A DNA stretch of 64,000 nt from Epiperipatus broadwayi (GCA_028023455.1 JAQFVV010000013.1:15328258-15392257), one strand, 5' to 3'. Counted from the first letter of the stretch, positions 35,050 to 48,279 are shown. Notes: generated from the letters alone by a model not told the origin. Program-made: numbers and translations.

Positions 35050-36490
35050 AAAAAAAGGGGAGAGTAATATTATGAAGATTGATGTAAATCAGACAGAGAG
35101 GCATGATTAATTATTCATCTTATGCCCCAATAAATTTTCATTCTGATAAAGAAGTAGATTTTAACTTAGTTATACAGAATGCTTTTAATCAGACCAAATA
35201 CTTTAAAACTGTCATCGATTAATGCTAGAACTGAAAAACAATTGAAAGATAAAAATATTGTGGATAAATTTGATATCAAGATGGAAATGAAAGAGAGACT
35301 ATTAGAATTTGTGAAAAAGAAACTTTGTTAATTATGAATTAAATGATCATGAAAGCATCCAAATGAAGTTACAACAAAATTAAATTATATTTTATTCAAC
35401 ACAAAAAGTGTATTTTAAGTCTCTAATGTGCTTAATAGATTTAATACAGAAAGTGATCATTGATTAGTAAGATTTGAAGACATTATTAACAATAAATATA
35501 AATCTTCAGAAATAATCTGATAAATTTAAATAGAACTTGCAAGTCACTTTAAAATATTAAGTTTTGACAGAGGCTCAGACTTAAATGAGATCAATAAGAA
35601 AATAACATTTTACTAAAGCCAACTGAGAGTAGTGGGTCGTGTGAATGTCTGAGTTTGAATCCCGCATATATTACATATATAAATACAGGTTTAAGCCTGT
35701 ACAATGTATAAAGCCAACTATGTAAATAACTGATGTAAAAAAGTAGCAATTCATCAATAAACTTTCAAATGAAACAAGACAATGTGTAGTGCAAAAAAAA
35801 ATTAAAATAATACACATAGAATTGAATATCTGTAAAACGGTACAAGAGTTAATGATGATATAAAAAAATATAATTATGAATTGGTAAGCAAAATATTCAA
35901 ACAACATTTTGTTATTAAAAGAAATGTTGTTTCAGCAATAAATTTACTCTTATTAAAAAAACATGCTTGGAACAGTTGAATAATAAACTATATATTAATA
36001 AAGAACAAACAGAAAAGTAGCTTCTACAATTATAGAATCTTCTGAATTTCAATGTATAATATTTAAAATGAGATGGAATAACATTAAATCTAGAAAGAAC
36101 AGAAATGGACCAGGAAATGATATAATTACAACTATCTTAAAAGATGAAATAGAGAAACTGTTATCAAAGTTATATATCAAGGGTATGCATAATAAAGATA
36201 TAATAGATGATTGGAAGAATGTAGTAAAAAAGATTACTAAAATCACTGCAACTCATCTCCAAAAAATATTGAATTCAAACCCATCAAAAGAACCAGCTAA
36301 AGTTAAACATGGTTTTAACACAGTAGATTAATATTAAGACAAGTTTAAAAACAATGAGAATGAATTGTCATTAGGTTTTGAATTTATAAATTATAAAAAA
36401 AAATCATTTAACTTTATAAATCTTTCTTCAGTGATTAAAGCTTTGGAACATCAAGAAATGTGGGATATTAACAAATTCTAAATTTATTTT
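35050..36490 (+). pseudogene. LINE (RTE-like) RT fragment, heavily decayed
   Basis: The clearest part is 36068-36490. It reads KSRKNRNGPGNDIITTIL (the K-x-G-K-A-P-G-x-D-x-I-x-x-E-x-L block), then GMHNKDIIDDWKN, KITATHLQKILN, EPAKVKHGFNTVD (the Q-A-G-F-R-x-G-F-S-T-x-D block) and, in another frame, LSLGFEFINY followed by HLTLINLSSVIKALEHQEM, around the position of the first catalytic Asp. That order is the finger/palm start of RTE-type RTs that share A-F-x-D-Y-x-K-A-F-D. The I-V-x-x-x-K-K-G-D...Y-R-P-I-S region is deleted, and the Asp and the YxDD are not preserved. Upstream (35050-36060) frames such as NGTRVNDDIKKY are compatible with the linker before RT, but this part is inference. Confidence 0.6.
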
Positions 36491-36529
36491 TAATGAAAAA
36501 TGCAATAACAGATTAATTGGTAATCATCT

Positions 36530-36605
36530 GAAATCTGGGCACGGCCGCTTGGGGCATTGATGCTATACAAAAATCAATCACATATAACATTACCGGCCGC
36601 CGTAA
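36530..36605. other. GC-rich imperfect inverted motif
   Basis: CACGGCCGCTTGGGGCATTG and, 50 bp on, ATTACCGGCCGCCGTAAC stand out from the A/T-rich background and are partly inverted (CGGCCGC / CCGGCCGCCG). They may be the end of the unclassified repeat that follows. Confidence 0.35.
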
Positions 36606-36816
36606 CTTTTTTTTTATAGAACGTTTTTTTTTTATTAAACAAATTTTTTATTTCATTTATAACATGATTTCCTTTTTTATTAAACAAATTTTTATATTCA
36701 TTTTCATTGTTTTTTTTTTAACCTGACATTTTTCTTTATTTAACAAATTTTGATCATTTAATTTTGTGTTTATTTTTTCTGAATTTTAATACTTTGGACT
36801 GTTTCAAGACAAAAAA

Positions 36817-37505
36817 ACTTGTTTTAACCCTGCCGAAAAAATATAATGGTATAATTATTTGGGACTTGTTTCGACTTTGTTCTACCATATTTTTTTTTGG
36901 TTGACTAAATTGTTTTTCTTATTATTATTAAATCAAAAGTAACTTTTGTGTTGTTGGGGGTTCAAAAATTGTTTTCAAATACCCACACCCACCCTCGGAT
37001 CAATAATTGTAACATAAAGTCAATAATTTTACTTTTTTTTTAAACATCTTTTTTTCAATTTTTTACTTTTATTTATATTTCGTTTGAATTAGCCTTTTTT
37101 ATTTTTGGCTTCTACAATAAACAGCTTTTGGGGGGGCTTTCGTATTGTTATTATTAACAAAACGTAAACAAAAATAGTAATTTATTTGAACCTCACTTGT
37201 TTTAATCCTGATGAAAAAATATAATGCAATTATTTGGATATTATTTCGAATTTATTCAACCTTTTTTTTGGGGGGTTGACCAAATTGTTTTTCTTTTATT
37301 TTTCTATGATAAAAATTAAACTTTTGTGTTTTTTTTGGGGATAAAAATTTGTTTTAAAACACCCACTCCCACACTAGAAAAAATAAGTCAATAATTTCTT
37401 TTTTTTCCAACAACTTTTTACTTTTATTTATATTTCGTTTGAATTACCTTTTTTTTTTTTGGCCTTTTACAATAAACTGCTTTTGGGGGGATTATGTACT
37501 TTATT
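36817..37505. repeat. Imperfect tandem duplication, period ~378 bp
   Basis: Unit 1 (36817-~37140) and unit 2 (37195-~37505) share in order: ACTTGTTTTAA.CCTG, AAAAAATATAATG, AATTATTTGG, TTTCGA, GGTTGAC.AAATTGTTTTTCTT, ACTTTTGTGT, AAAACACCCACWCCCACMCT, AAGTCAATAATTT, TTTACTTTTATTTATATTTC, GTTTGAATTA, ACAATAAAC.GCTTTTGGGG. Divergence is visible (estimated 15-25%), so it is not recent. It abuts the dispersed repeat at 37502 and may be part of the same element. Confidence 0.8.
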
Positions 37506-38030
37506 ATTGAAACAGTAAGATCTGCTTTGCAGATCTTCGTTTCACATTTTCTCACCTTTTTCCTACCCTCATATCTTAGTTTAAACCCCAGTGTATCGTA
37601 CTGTATCTGCAATGCGCTTACATACCGAAAATCCCGCCCAATTTTAAACGAGTACAATGCTTGTATTATATATAATTGTATAACTGATGCCCAATAAATA
37701 AAATGCTACAAATTATGTGTATGTTCACATAAAAGAGATTTACTTAAAAGTAGGTTATATAATAGGTCGTAATTGCGCACATACTGTGATGTTTATTTTA
37801 AAACTTATGTTAAAATAATAAATTGTTATTTAAAATTATTTTGTTTGAATCTGTTTACAAAATATATTAGTCATAATATTTGTTTTTGATTTAAAATAAC
37901 ATTTATATTTGTTTCGTAAATAGATTCAAATATTGAAAATTAAACGTAAAATAATTTTCTTTTAAATTTAAAAATCACGCCATATATTTTCTGTTTAAAA
38001 TAAATGAGGGCTGGTAGGAACAATAGTTTT
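37502..38030. repeat. Dispersed repeat, copy 2
   Basis: This is the counterpart of 181-590. It starts with the perfect palindrome AGATCTGCTTTGCAGATCT (37518-37536), then TACCCTCATA and TAGTTTAAACCCC. ATCACGCC and ATGAGGGCTGG...AACAATAG lie some 450-500 bp downstream. There is no coding frame. It is likely a terminal or subterminal region of a larger, unidentified element that includes the 378-bp duplication. Confidence 0.5.
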
Positions 38031-38344
38031 AATTATTTAATATTATAGGAGCTTATCTAGAAATGCAGCAGATGTACACTTAAGGTCGTTTCTTTCAATT
38101 AGCAAAAGTTTGTTTTAATTAAATCAAAGTTGTAATCTGAATGTCGACAGGGAAATTAACAATAGAAATTAATTAAAATTTTGTTGAATTCCTTTAGACA
38201 TTCGGATAGGATTGATTACAGCTGATAAGTGGGCAAATTTTGGAATATTTTTGTAACGCTCCAGGGCAGTTTTATTGTGTAATTTCACTATATATAGGGT
38301 TTTCTTTTGTTCTTCATTCTAGCAATTATTCTAGGTTATTCTAA
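38031..38344. other. AT-rich spacer
   Basis: No feature recognised. Confidence 0.35.
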
Positions 38345-38785
38345 GACGGGTGGGCAAATAGCGGCCCAGAGGCCACATGCGGCCCGCCAAGACAATCAGA
38401 AAAATCCACTTTGGATTGAGATTTCCTTCCCATTGCATGACCTAATATTCATCTCATATTTTCCACTAGGATGGCCACATCAATACACATGTGCAGTGTA
38501 GATACGATGTGCAGTGCTTTTCCAATTGATATGATTAATTTCAATTTTGTCTTTGCATTAGCAAATATATATATATATTTCCAACTTTAGTGAAACCATG
38601 AATGCTCCAAAAAAATGTAAAATAGGTAATCAATGTCATGTGTTTAATGAAGAATGGACAAATATTTCTTTGGTAATACAAGGAATAAAGCAGTGTGTTT
38701 ATTGTGTCATGAAAAAAAGATGCGGCCCTCCGTTAACCTTTGCTTCCACAAAGTGGCCCCCGATCCAAAACAAATAATTGTTGAT
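38345..38785 (+). mobile_element. hAT element, internally deleted, with BED-finger remnant
   Basis: It begins with a hAT-like end GACGGGTGGGCAAATAGCGG then CCCAGAGGCCACATGCGGCC. From 38599 a short frame reads MNAPKKCKIGNQCHVFNEEW, continuing with a frameshift to NKAVCLLCHEKK. This is the start of a GTF2IRD2/ZBED-type hAT transposase with the C-x-x-C of its BED zinc finger. The sequence then jumps to ATGCGGCCCTCCGTTAACCT and AAGTGGCCCCCGATCC, typical of the subterminal region at the opposite end. The terminal TIR and TSD are lost. Most of the transposase is deleted, so this is a MITE-like derivative unrelated in its ends to the intact hAT at 49686-52685. Confidence 0.68.
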
Positions 38786-40847
38786 GAACTATCTGAGACT
38801 TTTGGACTCAAATAGCTACGTGCCTGGAAATTCAAGTATTTGAAGCCGAGTTTCGTCTTCAAATAAATTTTACCGTGCTCTACAATCTCACTTGAAATAT
38901 CTATGAATCACCCAACCTTTAAAATTGTTAGCTTTGAAATGATGGAGTAGAGTCGGCAAGAAGGCTATTTTCCCTTCGGAAATGACTGGCCGCTGCTCTA
39001 TACCATTTAATGCTGTCACCTAGGAAACCCTGAAACTGCTGTTGCTGCTGAAATATGAACAATACCCGGAGTTTGCTGCTGAGTCATATGGAACCTGCCG
39101 ACAATCAATCTACCTGAAACTACCTGCAAATGCTTCTCCAGAGGTAACCCCAAAATTAACCCAAGAGCTCTTGTGATTCTCTCCTATAATTAATACGCTA
39201 TAGCTATTTAAATTGTATTCCATTTTACTTTATTTTATCATTGTTTTCCTTTAAAATGTTCTAATGTAATCAGTAATTTTGCTCTCTATCCTTGGGTTAA
39301 TATTTTATAGTTATTAATCTTTATTTTATTATGATAGTCCAGAGTAGTCTTTGACCAAGTGAATTATTCCCCTTGTTGAAAGCAAGACGATATTAAGGCA
39401 TTTTAAAATTATAAATAGTTCCCATTTTATTATTTCGTGAATCACTCGTTCGAGGGCTATTCTAATCTTAGTCAATATGTATAATAATTTTATAGTTTAA
39501 ACTTACGATATCTATCTCCATTTAAGTTTCCTTTATCTTTCATCAATCTTTTTTCACTGCTTTTAAACTTACAATATGTTTCTATATTTAAGTTTATTAT
39601 CTTTTCTACTTTTTCTGGAGTTAAAAGACCTAGCTTTATAACTTATACAACATACGGTTATTAAAGCAATATATTTTTTTTACAAAATAGGACGGCTGAC
39701 TGTTAAGATTCTAAGATATATTCAAATTTTTTGCTCACTTTAAAAAAAAATACAAACAGGCAAAAGAATACTTAATCGTCGTTGGCTGTCGATTATTACT
39801 ACTTTCCATCAATTAAAATTTATACTGTATTTTAAAAATATTTACCGAATATAAAAGTCGTGCCTCAGGATCTTTTCCATTAGCTATATCACAAAATATA
39901 CAGCGTTTTTTGGGTTTGGGAGCAGCCATTAAAAGATTTTTTTAAAAAAAAAGAAAACACGAATCTTCTATCTTTCCATTGGTTAAAAGAAAATTAAGAA
40001 ATATATAATTTTGGCTAAAATTATACAATTTTAAAGTAAACAAAATGTTGAGTATTTTTTAATTATAATGCATTAATAGTGGTAACTTTGTTTATCAATA
40101 TTGACATCAATTTAATAACATTGTATTATTTTTAATTAGTCAAATTATTGAACGCTGTAGGGCGCTTTAGTAAAACTCCGTAGAAAATTACAATTTTTTA
40201 CGTAATTAAAGTATTAGTGTGTTCAATGTACTATTATTAATAATTTCATGTTTACTATTTATTGTTTTTATTTAAAATATATATTTATCGTCGAATTTTT
40301 TTTATTTTTATGTTCGATCCACTGAGTTTATGTTAATTTCTGAAATGTCTTTGAATAACTTTGGTAAGTAAGGTTATAGTAAATACAATTTATTGAACGG
40401 CTGTATCAAAATATTTTTTAAAAATAATAAAGTTAATTTTAATCAGTAGATTAAAAATAATTCATCACAAAAATTTTTGACAATTGAATTACTGCTCATA
40501 ATATTAATTAAATGTACCATCACATAGAGGTGGCATATATTTGTAAAAAAACGTGTATCAAAGCAGTATATTGAGATTTCCGTCTGTGCTTCAGAATTCG
40601 TTGGCACTAATCATTTTATATTTAGCTTTTGTTCAGGAAGGAAGTGCAATCATTTATGTAAAAAAAAAATTTTTTTATTACTTTGATTGAATTTTTATAT
40701 AACAGATGTCCTTTTCTTTCAATTTAATATAATGATTACTTTTTTATTGTTTGATATTGATGTTCTTTACCAAGTTTCTTAAAATTACAAACCTGTATGC
40801 TAGTACATCACATGAAATACTATTTTTTATATTTATACAATTTATTA
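38786..40847. other. Unclassified, partly GC-richer stretch
   Basis: The segment 38800-39180 has higher GC and CTGCTGTTGCTGCTGA-type strings but no coding signature; it may be an old repeat. A direct repeat of about 40 bp is seen at 39496-39540 and 39565-39608 (TAAACTTACRATATSTWTCT, ATTTAAGTTT). The rest is A/T-rich. Confidence 0.3.
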
Positions 40848-40961
40848 ACAGTAGCAACTTTCTCCATACAATATTGTCACCTAGTGATAGCCAGAGTAAT
40901 TGGTGCATGCTAACTTTCAAACATCCATTGTTTATTATTGTATGGAGAACGTTGCTACTGT
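40848..40961. repeat. Short HP1-like palindrome
   Basis: ACAGTAGCAACTTTCTCCAT with ACAATATTG (40848-~40875) is inverted at 40935-40961. The loop holds GATAGCCAGAGTAATTGG, recalling the HP1 strings TCTCCATAC.ATAGTG and GCCAGAGTAATCAATGG. It is either a diverged or a miniature relative. Confidence 0.6.
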
Positions 40962-41404
40962 ATGCTATAAATCTCAAGAATAATGGATAAATTTGAGCTG
41001 AATTATTTTAAAGTTTTAGTTTGGCATGGAGTTATTCTTAAAAAAAATATTTAAAATGGAAAAACAAGAATAATGAATGGTTGATTAAATGTTAAGTATT
41101 GGGAAAATAGTGCATAAAATTGTACAATTTTTATGTCCAGAAGTTTATAAATTCAGAAAAAAGTTGACTTACCCAGGAATTTTTTTTATAATCTTAACAA
41201 TAAATATATTGAAAAAATAGAATGGAATTAATATCTGTAAACGGCCTAAATACTAAAAAGTGCAGTTAGCAATAATATTCATATAGTAAAACAAAGATAA
41301 TCAGTATAAGTAGCATTTATGTTAATAAAAACAATATTGGACTAGGCTTTTGCAGATACTGATGATAATGCTATTAATAATTTTATTTAATTTGATAGCA
41401 GCCT
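40962..41404. other. AT-rich spacer
   Basis: No feature recognised. Confidence 0.35.
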
Positions 41405-41885
41405 TCTTCAGAGCTGTTCTTTTTTCTCTTTATTTACATTATAAAGCATTTTGATTGGAAAACATTTTTCACATCTGCATCACAAAATTTTTTTTTTTTC
41501 GCAACTTGGACTCGGCTGAATATACTTCCAGCAAGGTCCATCAGAATCGTAGCTCTCATAGATTGGTTAATTCTGCTGCTCTATTTAAACAGTGAGATGA
41601 TTATGTAGGCACTTTATTCAAATTAAACATTTACTTAATCTACTAGAGCTATGATTCTGGTGGACCTCACCAAAAGGGCATTCAACTGTGATTAAGTTGC
41701 AAAAAAATAAATAAATTTGGGGCTGCAGATATGAAAAACATTTTGCAATCAAATTACAAATAGAAACGAAAGTGAAAACCTAATATTGTATAGTATTGTG
41801 AAAAATGCAAAAAAGAATGAATTTTTAGATCATTTTTTAAGTAAGAAGAAAAATCAAAAAGCTCTGAAGAAGACTTCTAGATGAT
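41405..41885. repeat. Nested inverted repeat with CTCTGAAGAAG ends
   Basis: The outer ends are CCTTCTTCAGAGCTGTTC (41405-41422) and the inverse AAAGCTCTGAAGAAGACTTC (41861-41880). An inner pair of ~120-bp arms (41448-41568 and 41645-41760) matches AAACATTTTTCACATCTGC, CAAGGTCCATCAGAATCGTA and GCTCTCATAGATTGG with their complements. The AGCTCTGAAGAAG motif is shared with 14452 and ~58180. It resembles the conserved pseudo-LTR core of PLEs, which makes this a candidate PLE-derived fold-back. Confidence 0.65.
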
Positions 41886-43357
41886 CAAAACTATTAGAAA
41901 GTTGAATAATAATAAAAATTGTGAAAAGTACCAAAAAGTGAATTTTTGTGAGATTTAATATAAACAATGCAAAAAGAATGAAAGAGTATTGAACATTTTG
42001 AAAGATAAATTTATTGTTCTTGATTAATTTTAAGTTAATATTGTTTAATTTAAGATAATGAGAAGCAATGTGATAGTTCTGAGAACAACATTCAGATTAA
42101 CGAGAGTGTAAATGTCATGTTAACTCAAAATATTACGGATTTGGAAAACAGTTTACCTGGGTGTTCTTCATGGTGTGATAATTCAGAACCAAAAAGATAT
42201 GTAAATGGTAAGATCATTAATTCATTTAATAAATTAGTTTTGCCAAATTTTTAATCTCAACAAGAGTAAATCAATTGGTGCTTGTGAATAGAGAATACGC
42301 TATTTTTAATGTATTATAGTTTAATAAAAATAAGATAAAATATATACGAAATTTAAAAATCAATCTCAACCAGATATCAATGAACATAATATATATCAGA
42401 AGTTGATTTTTTTTTTTTTTTGAGTGTGGTTGAGGAGTAGAGATATGAGGGAGGAGGGGTGCAGTAGAAAGAGAATAAGTATTTACTGATATCCAAATCA
42501 GTTGGTGCATTTTAGTATTTTAATGAATAGAGAATATAAAAGTTTATTATTTACTTCTTATAAAATTAGCAATTTTTGGAGAGCTATATTAGAAGCCTTC
42601 ACTATACTGGAAATGAAGCTTTGCTAAAAGAATCTTTGCTCGTACATCATGCCTGTTGGTGTATTGAATAATTTCGTAATTCTAACTAATATCATCAGTT
42701 CCTGAGTAGAAAATTATTTTAATCTTATACATGAAATTGAATTGAAAAGAGGCCTTGATAGAGAAGACATTAAATGTGTTTTATTAGTTATTAAAAATTA
42801 ACAGTCGGTATTACGAGGAAAATTAATATTTGCACATTCTTTGTTCATAGCAAAATGTTTTCAGACTATAATAAATAAGATTTATTGAATTTTTTTTAAT
42901 GAAAAATGACTTTCAATGCTAAGAGTACTATCAATTTTCTTCATTACATGGGAATATAAAACTTGCTGACAGGGAAAAGGTGGTATATGTGCTCATGACA
43001 TTGCTTATCAGCATGAGGTCTATGATATGGTTTAAATTTAGGCAAAGAGAATAAATTGACAAGCTAAAACATATTGGGCAGACTGTGGTCGCAAAAAGAT
43101 ATTTTTAAAGATTGACATAGATAAATTAGATTTTGACAATCTGATGACTTTTAAGAATAGTTATTTTTCATGAATATTAAAAGAAATAGAAAACATTTTG
43201 TGAACTTAAAAATGCATATTTGTTTGCAAGTTTGTTATTGATCTGTTATGATTCATTTAATTCTGATGGATGAGCTTCAGCTACTTAATCAGTGTTGTTA
43301 GTAATTAAACATAAGCATAAAACTATTAATAGTTATATTGTAGCTAGAAAAAGTTAT
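41886..43357. other. AT-rich stretch, no gene seen
   Basis: No element ends or coding domains recognised. Confidence 0.35.
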
Positions 43358-43371
43358 ATCCACAAGTATTT

Positions 43372-43937
43372 AAATAAGCATTTATTTTGTATAGCGTCTG
43401 TATGCAATTGTATTAAATTCAAATATCGGCCTTTCAAGCCAATTGTGCAAACGCTTTGCGAGTGTTAATAATAAATGAATACTTTCTGACCAATACAAGA
43501 TATAGCATTTATGCAGGAATAAAAGGAATTCCTCTTATTCCTACAACTCAAATATTTATATATGAGCAAATCTGAAGTACTGAAAGGCCGATATTTGAAT
43601 TTAATACAATCGCATACAGACGTTATACAAAATAAATGCTTATTTATATATGATTAAGTTTCAGTTGGAATGACGTTTAGTAAATTCTAGACAATTTCAT
43701 CTGCGTCATTCATTCAGACTTCGTATAGAGTAATTTAAAGTGACTGTTCTATCGTCACACTTTCTTTGTCAGTACTTCAGATTTGCTCATAAATAAATAT
43801 TTGAGTTGTAGGAATAAGAGGGATTCCTTTTATTCCTGCATAAATGCTATATCTTGTATTGGTCAGAAAGTATTCATTTATTATTAACACTCGCAAAGCG
43901 TTTGCACAATTGGCTTGAAAGGCCGATATTTGAATTT
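43372..43937 (-). mobile_element. Fold-back retroposon-like element HP5
   Basis: The palindrome 43414-43938 has ~165-190-bp arms. TAAATTCAAATATCGGCC, AAACGCTTTGCGAGTGTTAA, GACCAATACAAGATATAGC and GAGCAAATCTGAAGTACTG all recur complemented at 43755-43938. A 42-nt tail (43372-43413; minus strand AATACAATTGCATACAGACG, then CTATACAAAATAAATGCTT) lies on the left. The same end plus tail recurs once inside, inverted, at about 43585-43640. The flanks ATCCACAAGTATTT (43358-43371) and ATCTACAAGTATTT (43938-43951) form a 14-bp TSD with one mismatch. No coding capacity. Confidence 0.8.
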
Positions 43938-43951
43938 ATCTACAAGTATTT

Positions 43952-46900
43952 TAAAAAATAATCTTTTTGAGTGTAGATAGTGTAATCCCTTCTTTGTGAA
44001 AAGAATAAATTGGGAGATATTTCATTCACTAATTTTTTGGCATTTTGTCATGTTTCCGAATTGTGAATTAGATAATATAATATTCATTTTGCACACTCAT
44101 ACATTATAATTAACTCGAATGAATCTTTTGCTTACAGCTTTCTACCAGGTCATATATAACTGGTACTATCACATGAAAAAGTCTGACAATGCCATGAATT
44201 ATTTTGACTGATAAAAGTAGATATGCTCAGGAAAGATATGCAATTCTCTTTGGTTTTTAACTTAATTCAGTAATATTTAAGCTTCAAGATACCGCACCAC
44301 AATCTTAACAGACATACTTCCGAAATGCATAATAATCTTACACACATTCATCTTCTAAATAATCGTAGAAATTTTATTAGGATCCTCTCTTTCAATGTTC
44401 TGAGGAGAATTTTAAGAATTTAGCATTATACTTATCTTTGAATTCTCTTTTCGTCATCTAACCAGAATGCATTGTCCCCTTAACAACTGCAATTTTGTAG
44501 TGGTCTTTGGTTTTGAACTTTTTATATGAGTACTGGCTTAAGTATGGCCTTTTTATTAGAAAAGATTACCATTCCAAGATATATAAATGGTCAATTTTTG
44601 TTTTTAACAGTATTTAAAATTTACTTTATTTTTCAAATATGAGGTCTATCATCAAGTCCTTTAAATAATTTGAAGTATTTTTTAAATAGGTTGATTAGAT
44701 TTCATTTGATCTTAACTTTTTCAGTGTAGATTGAAAAAACAGCAAAATACTAATTATTTTAAGTTTCTTTTGAAATTGCCTCTCTCTCTAATTATTGTTT
44801 TGACTTTTTCAACCAACTCTTTTCTAAATCTATGAGATTGTTTGAAATTTCATCCCTTTTTTTTCTTCTTACAATTTTAAGTTCAATACTAGATCTAATT
44901 ATTTTTCCATGCAATTGCACTTCACTTCGAACATGCAGTAATGATTACAGGATAGGCTGTTTTTGGTTACTGTAGTCAATATTTACCATTTTCTAATTGC
45001 TTGCTGGTAAAAATTAAATATTGTTGAATAGAAAATTTTTTTTTCTTTCATATCAATTTTAATTTTTATCTTTTCATTCATAGTATTTAGTATATTTATT
45101 ACACTAATGATTCTTCTAGTCATTACGTTCATACATAATTGCCAGATGGGACTCTCTTCTACCTGCTTTTTTTCATGATTCCAGCACTTTTGATCATAAC
45201 CAGTAATTTCTCCACAGATTTTTATATTTATAGATTATTTGACTGAGCTTTGCATTATTTTTGGTTGTTCCAAGATAAGTTATTCTATCTCGTGCATATA
45301 AATTACTACATCATTAGTAATGTCTTTAAATTCTTCTATAATGCTCACCTCACATCATTCTTAGGATCTTCTGTTTCTACAGTGATCCATCTTTTCCACA
45401 AATTCTGTCTTTTTTCAAATACTTGAAACCTTTGATCATATTTTTCCATTATATCTGGAATATTCTTATTATCATTGCCATGTCAATTTTCCTCATAGCT
45501 TATGATTCTGGCTCTTCTACCACCTATAGTTCTTAATTTGTATCAGCTAAACTACTTTCTGACTCCAAAGTTTTTATTCTGTCTCTAATATGTGTCTCTC
45601 ACTCCCATGTTTTTCAAGTGCTTGCATTTTTGCCTTTGATCTTGTAGGCATTTATTTTCTATTATGACTTCTTTTTTTCACCTTTCTCAAGCACTCCTCT
45701 TTTCCATTATTGGTGATCATTGCTTTATTCCAATTTTTTTAATTACCCTATTTTTTTTAAAGTCTATTTTCTTAACTACTCTAACTGCCTAATTATGCTC
45801 ATTATCATCTGTTTTAATTATTTTTTATATCTGCCTTACTTGCTTGTTTTGTTTATAGTACCATTTTTGTCTCATTTCATTTCTTACCTAATTTTTATTT
45901 TAATTTTTTTTTGTTCTCTTTAATCACCATTATTTAATAGCTCTGCAGATTACATTTAATGGTATATGACATAGGTTATTGACATAGGTAAAATTTGAAC
46001 TTGTGCAATGTGATTTGAGCCCCCAAATTGTATCACTATTTATATAAGGTAAATAGACTGCTCATCATATTATTGATATTTATAAAATAGAAATGATGAC
46101 TGGCCACATGTTGATATATCAGTTACATATCCTGGTGTTTGATGTTACCAGAGTCATCGCATATTGATACAATATTTATGTAATGGAAGGGTTGTTGTGA
46201 TATATTTAAAGGCTGTTTAAATATACTACAGATAGTTTTAATTTGAATAACAAAATTTTTGTAATGATTAAAATTATTTTTGATGATGATCAAATCAAAT
46301 ATTCATTCCTCTAAAAGTTTTATAAAAGGCTTATTGATACTGCCTATAGTTCTGATAAGTAATTTGCCAAACACCTATCAATGATCAGCTTAAGAATCTT
46401 ATATTGGTGGTTTATTTATTAGTGAACCTTGTTAATATGTCTATCAGGATCCCATTTCATGATGGAAGAGTAACTGATAGTAATGAATATAATTACCCTT
46501 AACTATAATTCCTAATTCCTCCTAATTCACATTTTTGGCATTACCTTAACTTTGAACATGGAACACAAATGATGATTATTTACTGCTAAAAGGATAAGAA
46601 ATGAACTTAAGATTTAACTAAGAATAACACAAACAATGAATTTACATAACAATAATGAGGTTTATTTAATTATAGTTATGTGTACAGAATATGCTTAGAA
46701 TGACTTGCTCAACTAACATATATGTAAGATTTTTGCATATAGTTGAAATTTTAATAGGTTGTAATCTTTCTGGCCTTCTCTAGTATATTGTAGTACCATA
46801 TCTTTTAGATACATTTAGTTCATCTGTCAAAAATTATAAACATTTCTAATCATTATTCTTGAAGAAAATACCCCCCCCCCTCTTCAAACTTTGGGCACCC

Positions 46901-48279
46901 AGCTCTCGCAGACAGTTATTCCAATGGTTTAATCTCAACTCATACAAACTTAAGAAACAGCCTCTGTATTATAGAACATTAATATAGTCCACCATTATAT
47001 TTATAAATATATATAAATACATTTGATACTGAAATTTTACAGTTAAAGAAAAATAATTAATTTTGGCCAAAATAAAATAAACTTCTTTCCTGGGTTTTTT
47101 AAATTGTTAATTTATAAAATGAAATGCTTATTTGAGATATATATCTTAGGTAATCCTATAAAATTATCAAGATATCAAGTTTTTATTCTGATAGTCAAAA
47201 GTTGGTTAATGTCCAAATTCTAATGAATGGTTACAATTTTTTTTTATGCAAATTGTCACCAAATTTTTATGGCTAAGGTTTCAGCATGATGGATTATTAA
47301 TGTTGGATCTTTAGTTTTATGATTAGCAATGTAGGTAATCCCTTGAGCATAAGCAATAGTTGGGCTATAGGCTATTTCAGCAAGAGCATAATCTGGCTTA
47401 AAAAACAGCTTTTCTTCATTTCTGAGGAATTATATGAAGACCACAAAGAATAATACACCTTGGATGAGCAATCAGCATATCATTTTGTGAGTTACTATAG
47501 TATATGAATTCTTTGTCATAACCAATTAAATTTACCAATGAAAAATATTGCCATGATTATCCCTGCTATAAAATTTTAACATTAGCTGCCATTCACTCAA
47601 TTTTTCTATTTTACTTGAAGATGATTATCACATTCTGATTTGATATTATCTTTTCTATTGATCTCTATAGCTTGGATCAACTCAAAGCATTGTCTTAAAA
47701 CCTGCTGTTGCTGTTTATGTAGCTCATTACCATCGAATGACCAAAAACACATTTTTCATAGCTCAAAAGCTTCCAAATGCTGGGGTTTTTTCTAAAACAT
47801 GTTAATCTATCGGTATTGTTGTTTTGCAATACAATTTATTAAGTTAATTCGCTTTTTCATTTTATTTTAATTACTTTAATTTTTCACTTTTGTTTTAATT
47901 ACAAAGACAATAAAACAATATTATGTATTTGAAATTTTGATATGATCATATGTGAATTAAATTCACTCCATAATTTGAAAAAAAAAAAAACTATCTTTTT
48001 AGTATCGGAAGTTTTACTTTTATGTATTATATTTTTAAAATGAATTTTTGGTCCTCATTAAAACAATATAGAACTTGTAAAACTGTCTATATTTAGAAAT
48101 TGAAACTAAGCTATGTATAATCATATATCTTGTAAACTTTCATATATAATTAATTCTATGCACTCACACATATAATTTACTTTATATATTACCATTTTAA
48201 ACAAATTACTTTAAAATTTAGAATTAAAAAACATGCCAAAATGAAAAATAAAATTTACAACCAATACCTTCACTATTAA
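43952..48279. other. AT-rich stretch with possible minus-strand LINE ORF1 debris
   Basis: The segment 44450-45720 is pyrimidine-rich on the plus strand. Its minus-strand translation gives short lysine/glutamate-rich helical stretches (for example NIPDIMEKYDQRFQVFEK near 45400-45455, and KIKIKIDMKEKKI near 45040-45080), separated by stops. This is compatible with a long-dead LINE ORF1/gag but not proof of it. The rest, including the (C)10 run near 46871, holds nothing recognisable. Confidence 0.28.

Noticed and set aside
35640-35660. B-box-like GAGTTTGAATCCC
   Set aside because: No A-box and no SINE tail or TSD nearby; too little to call a SINE.
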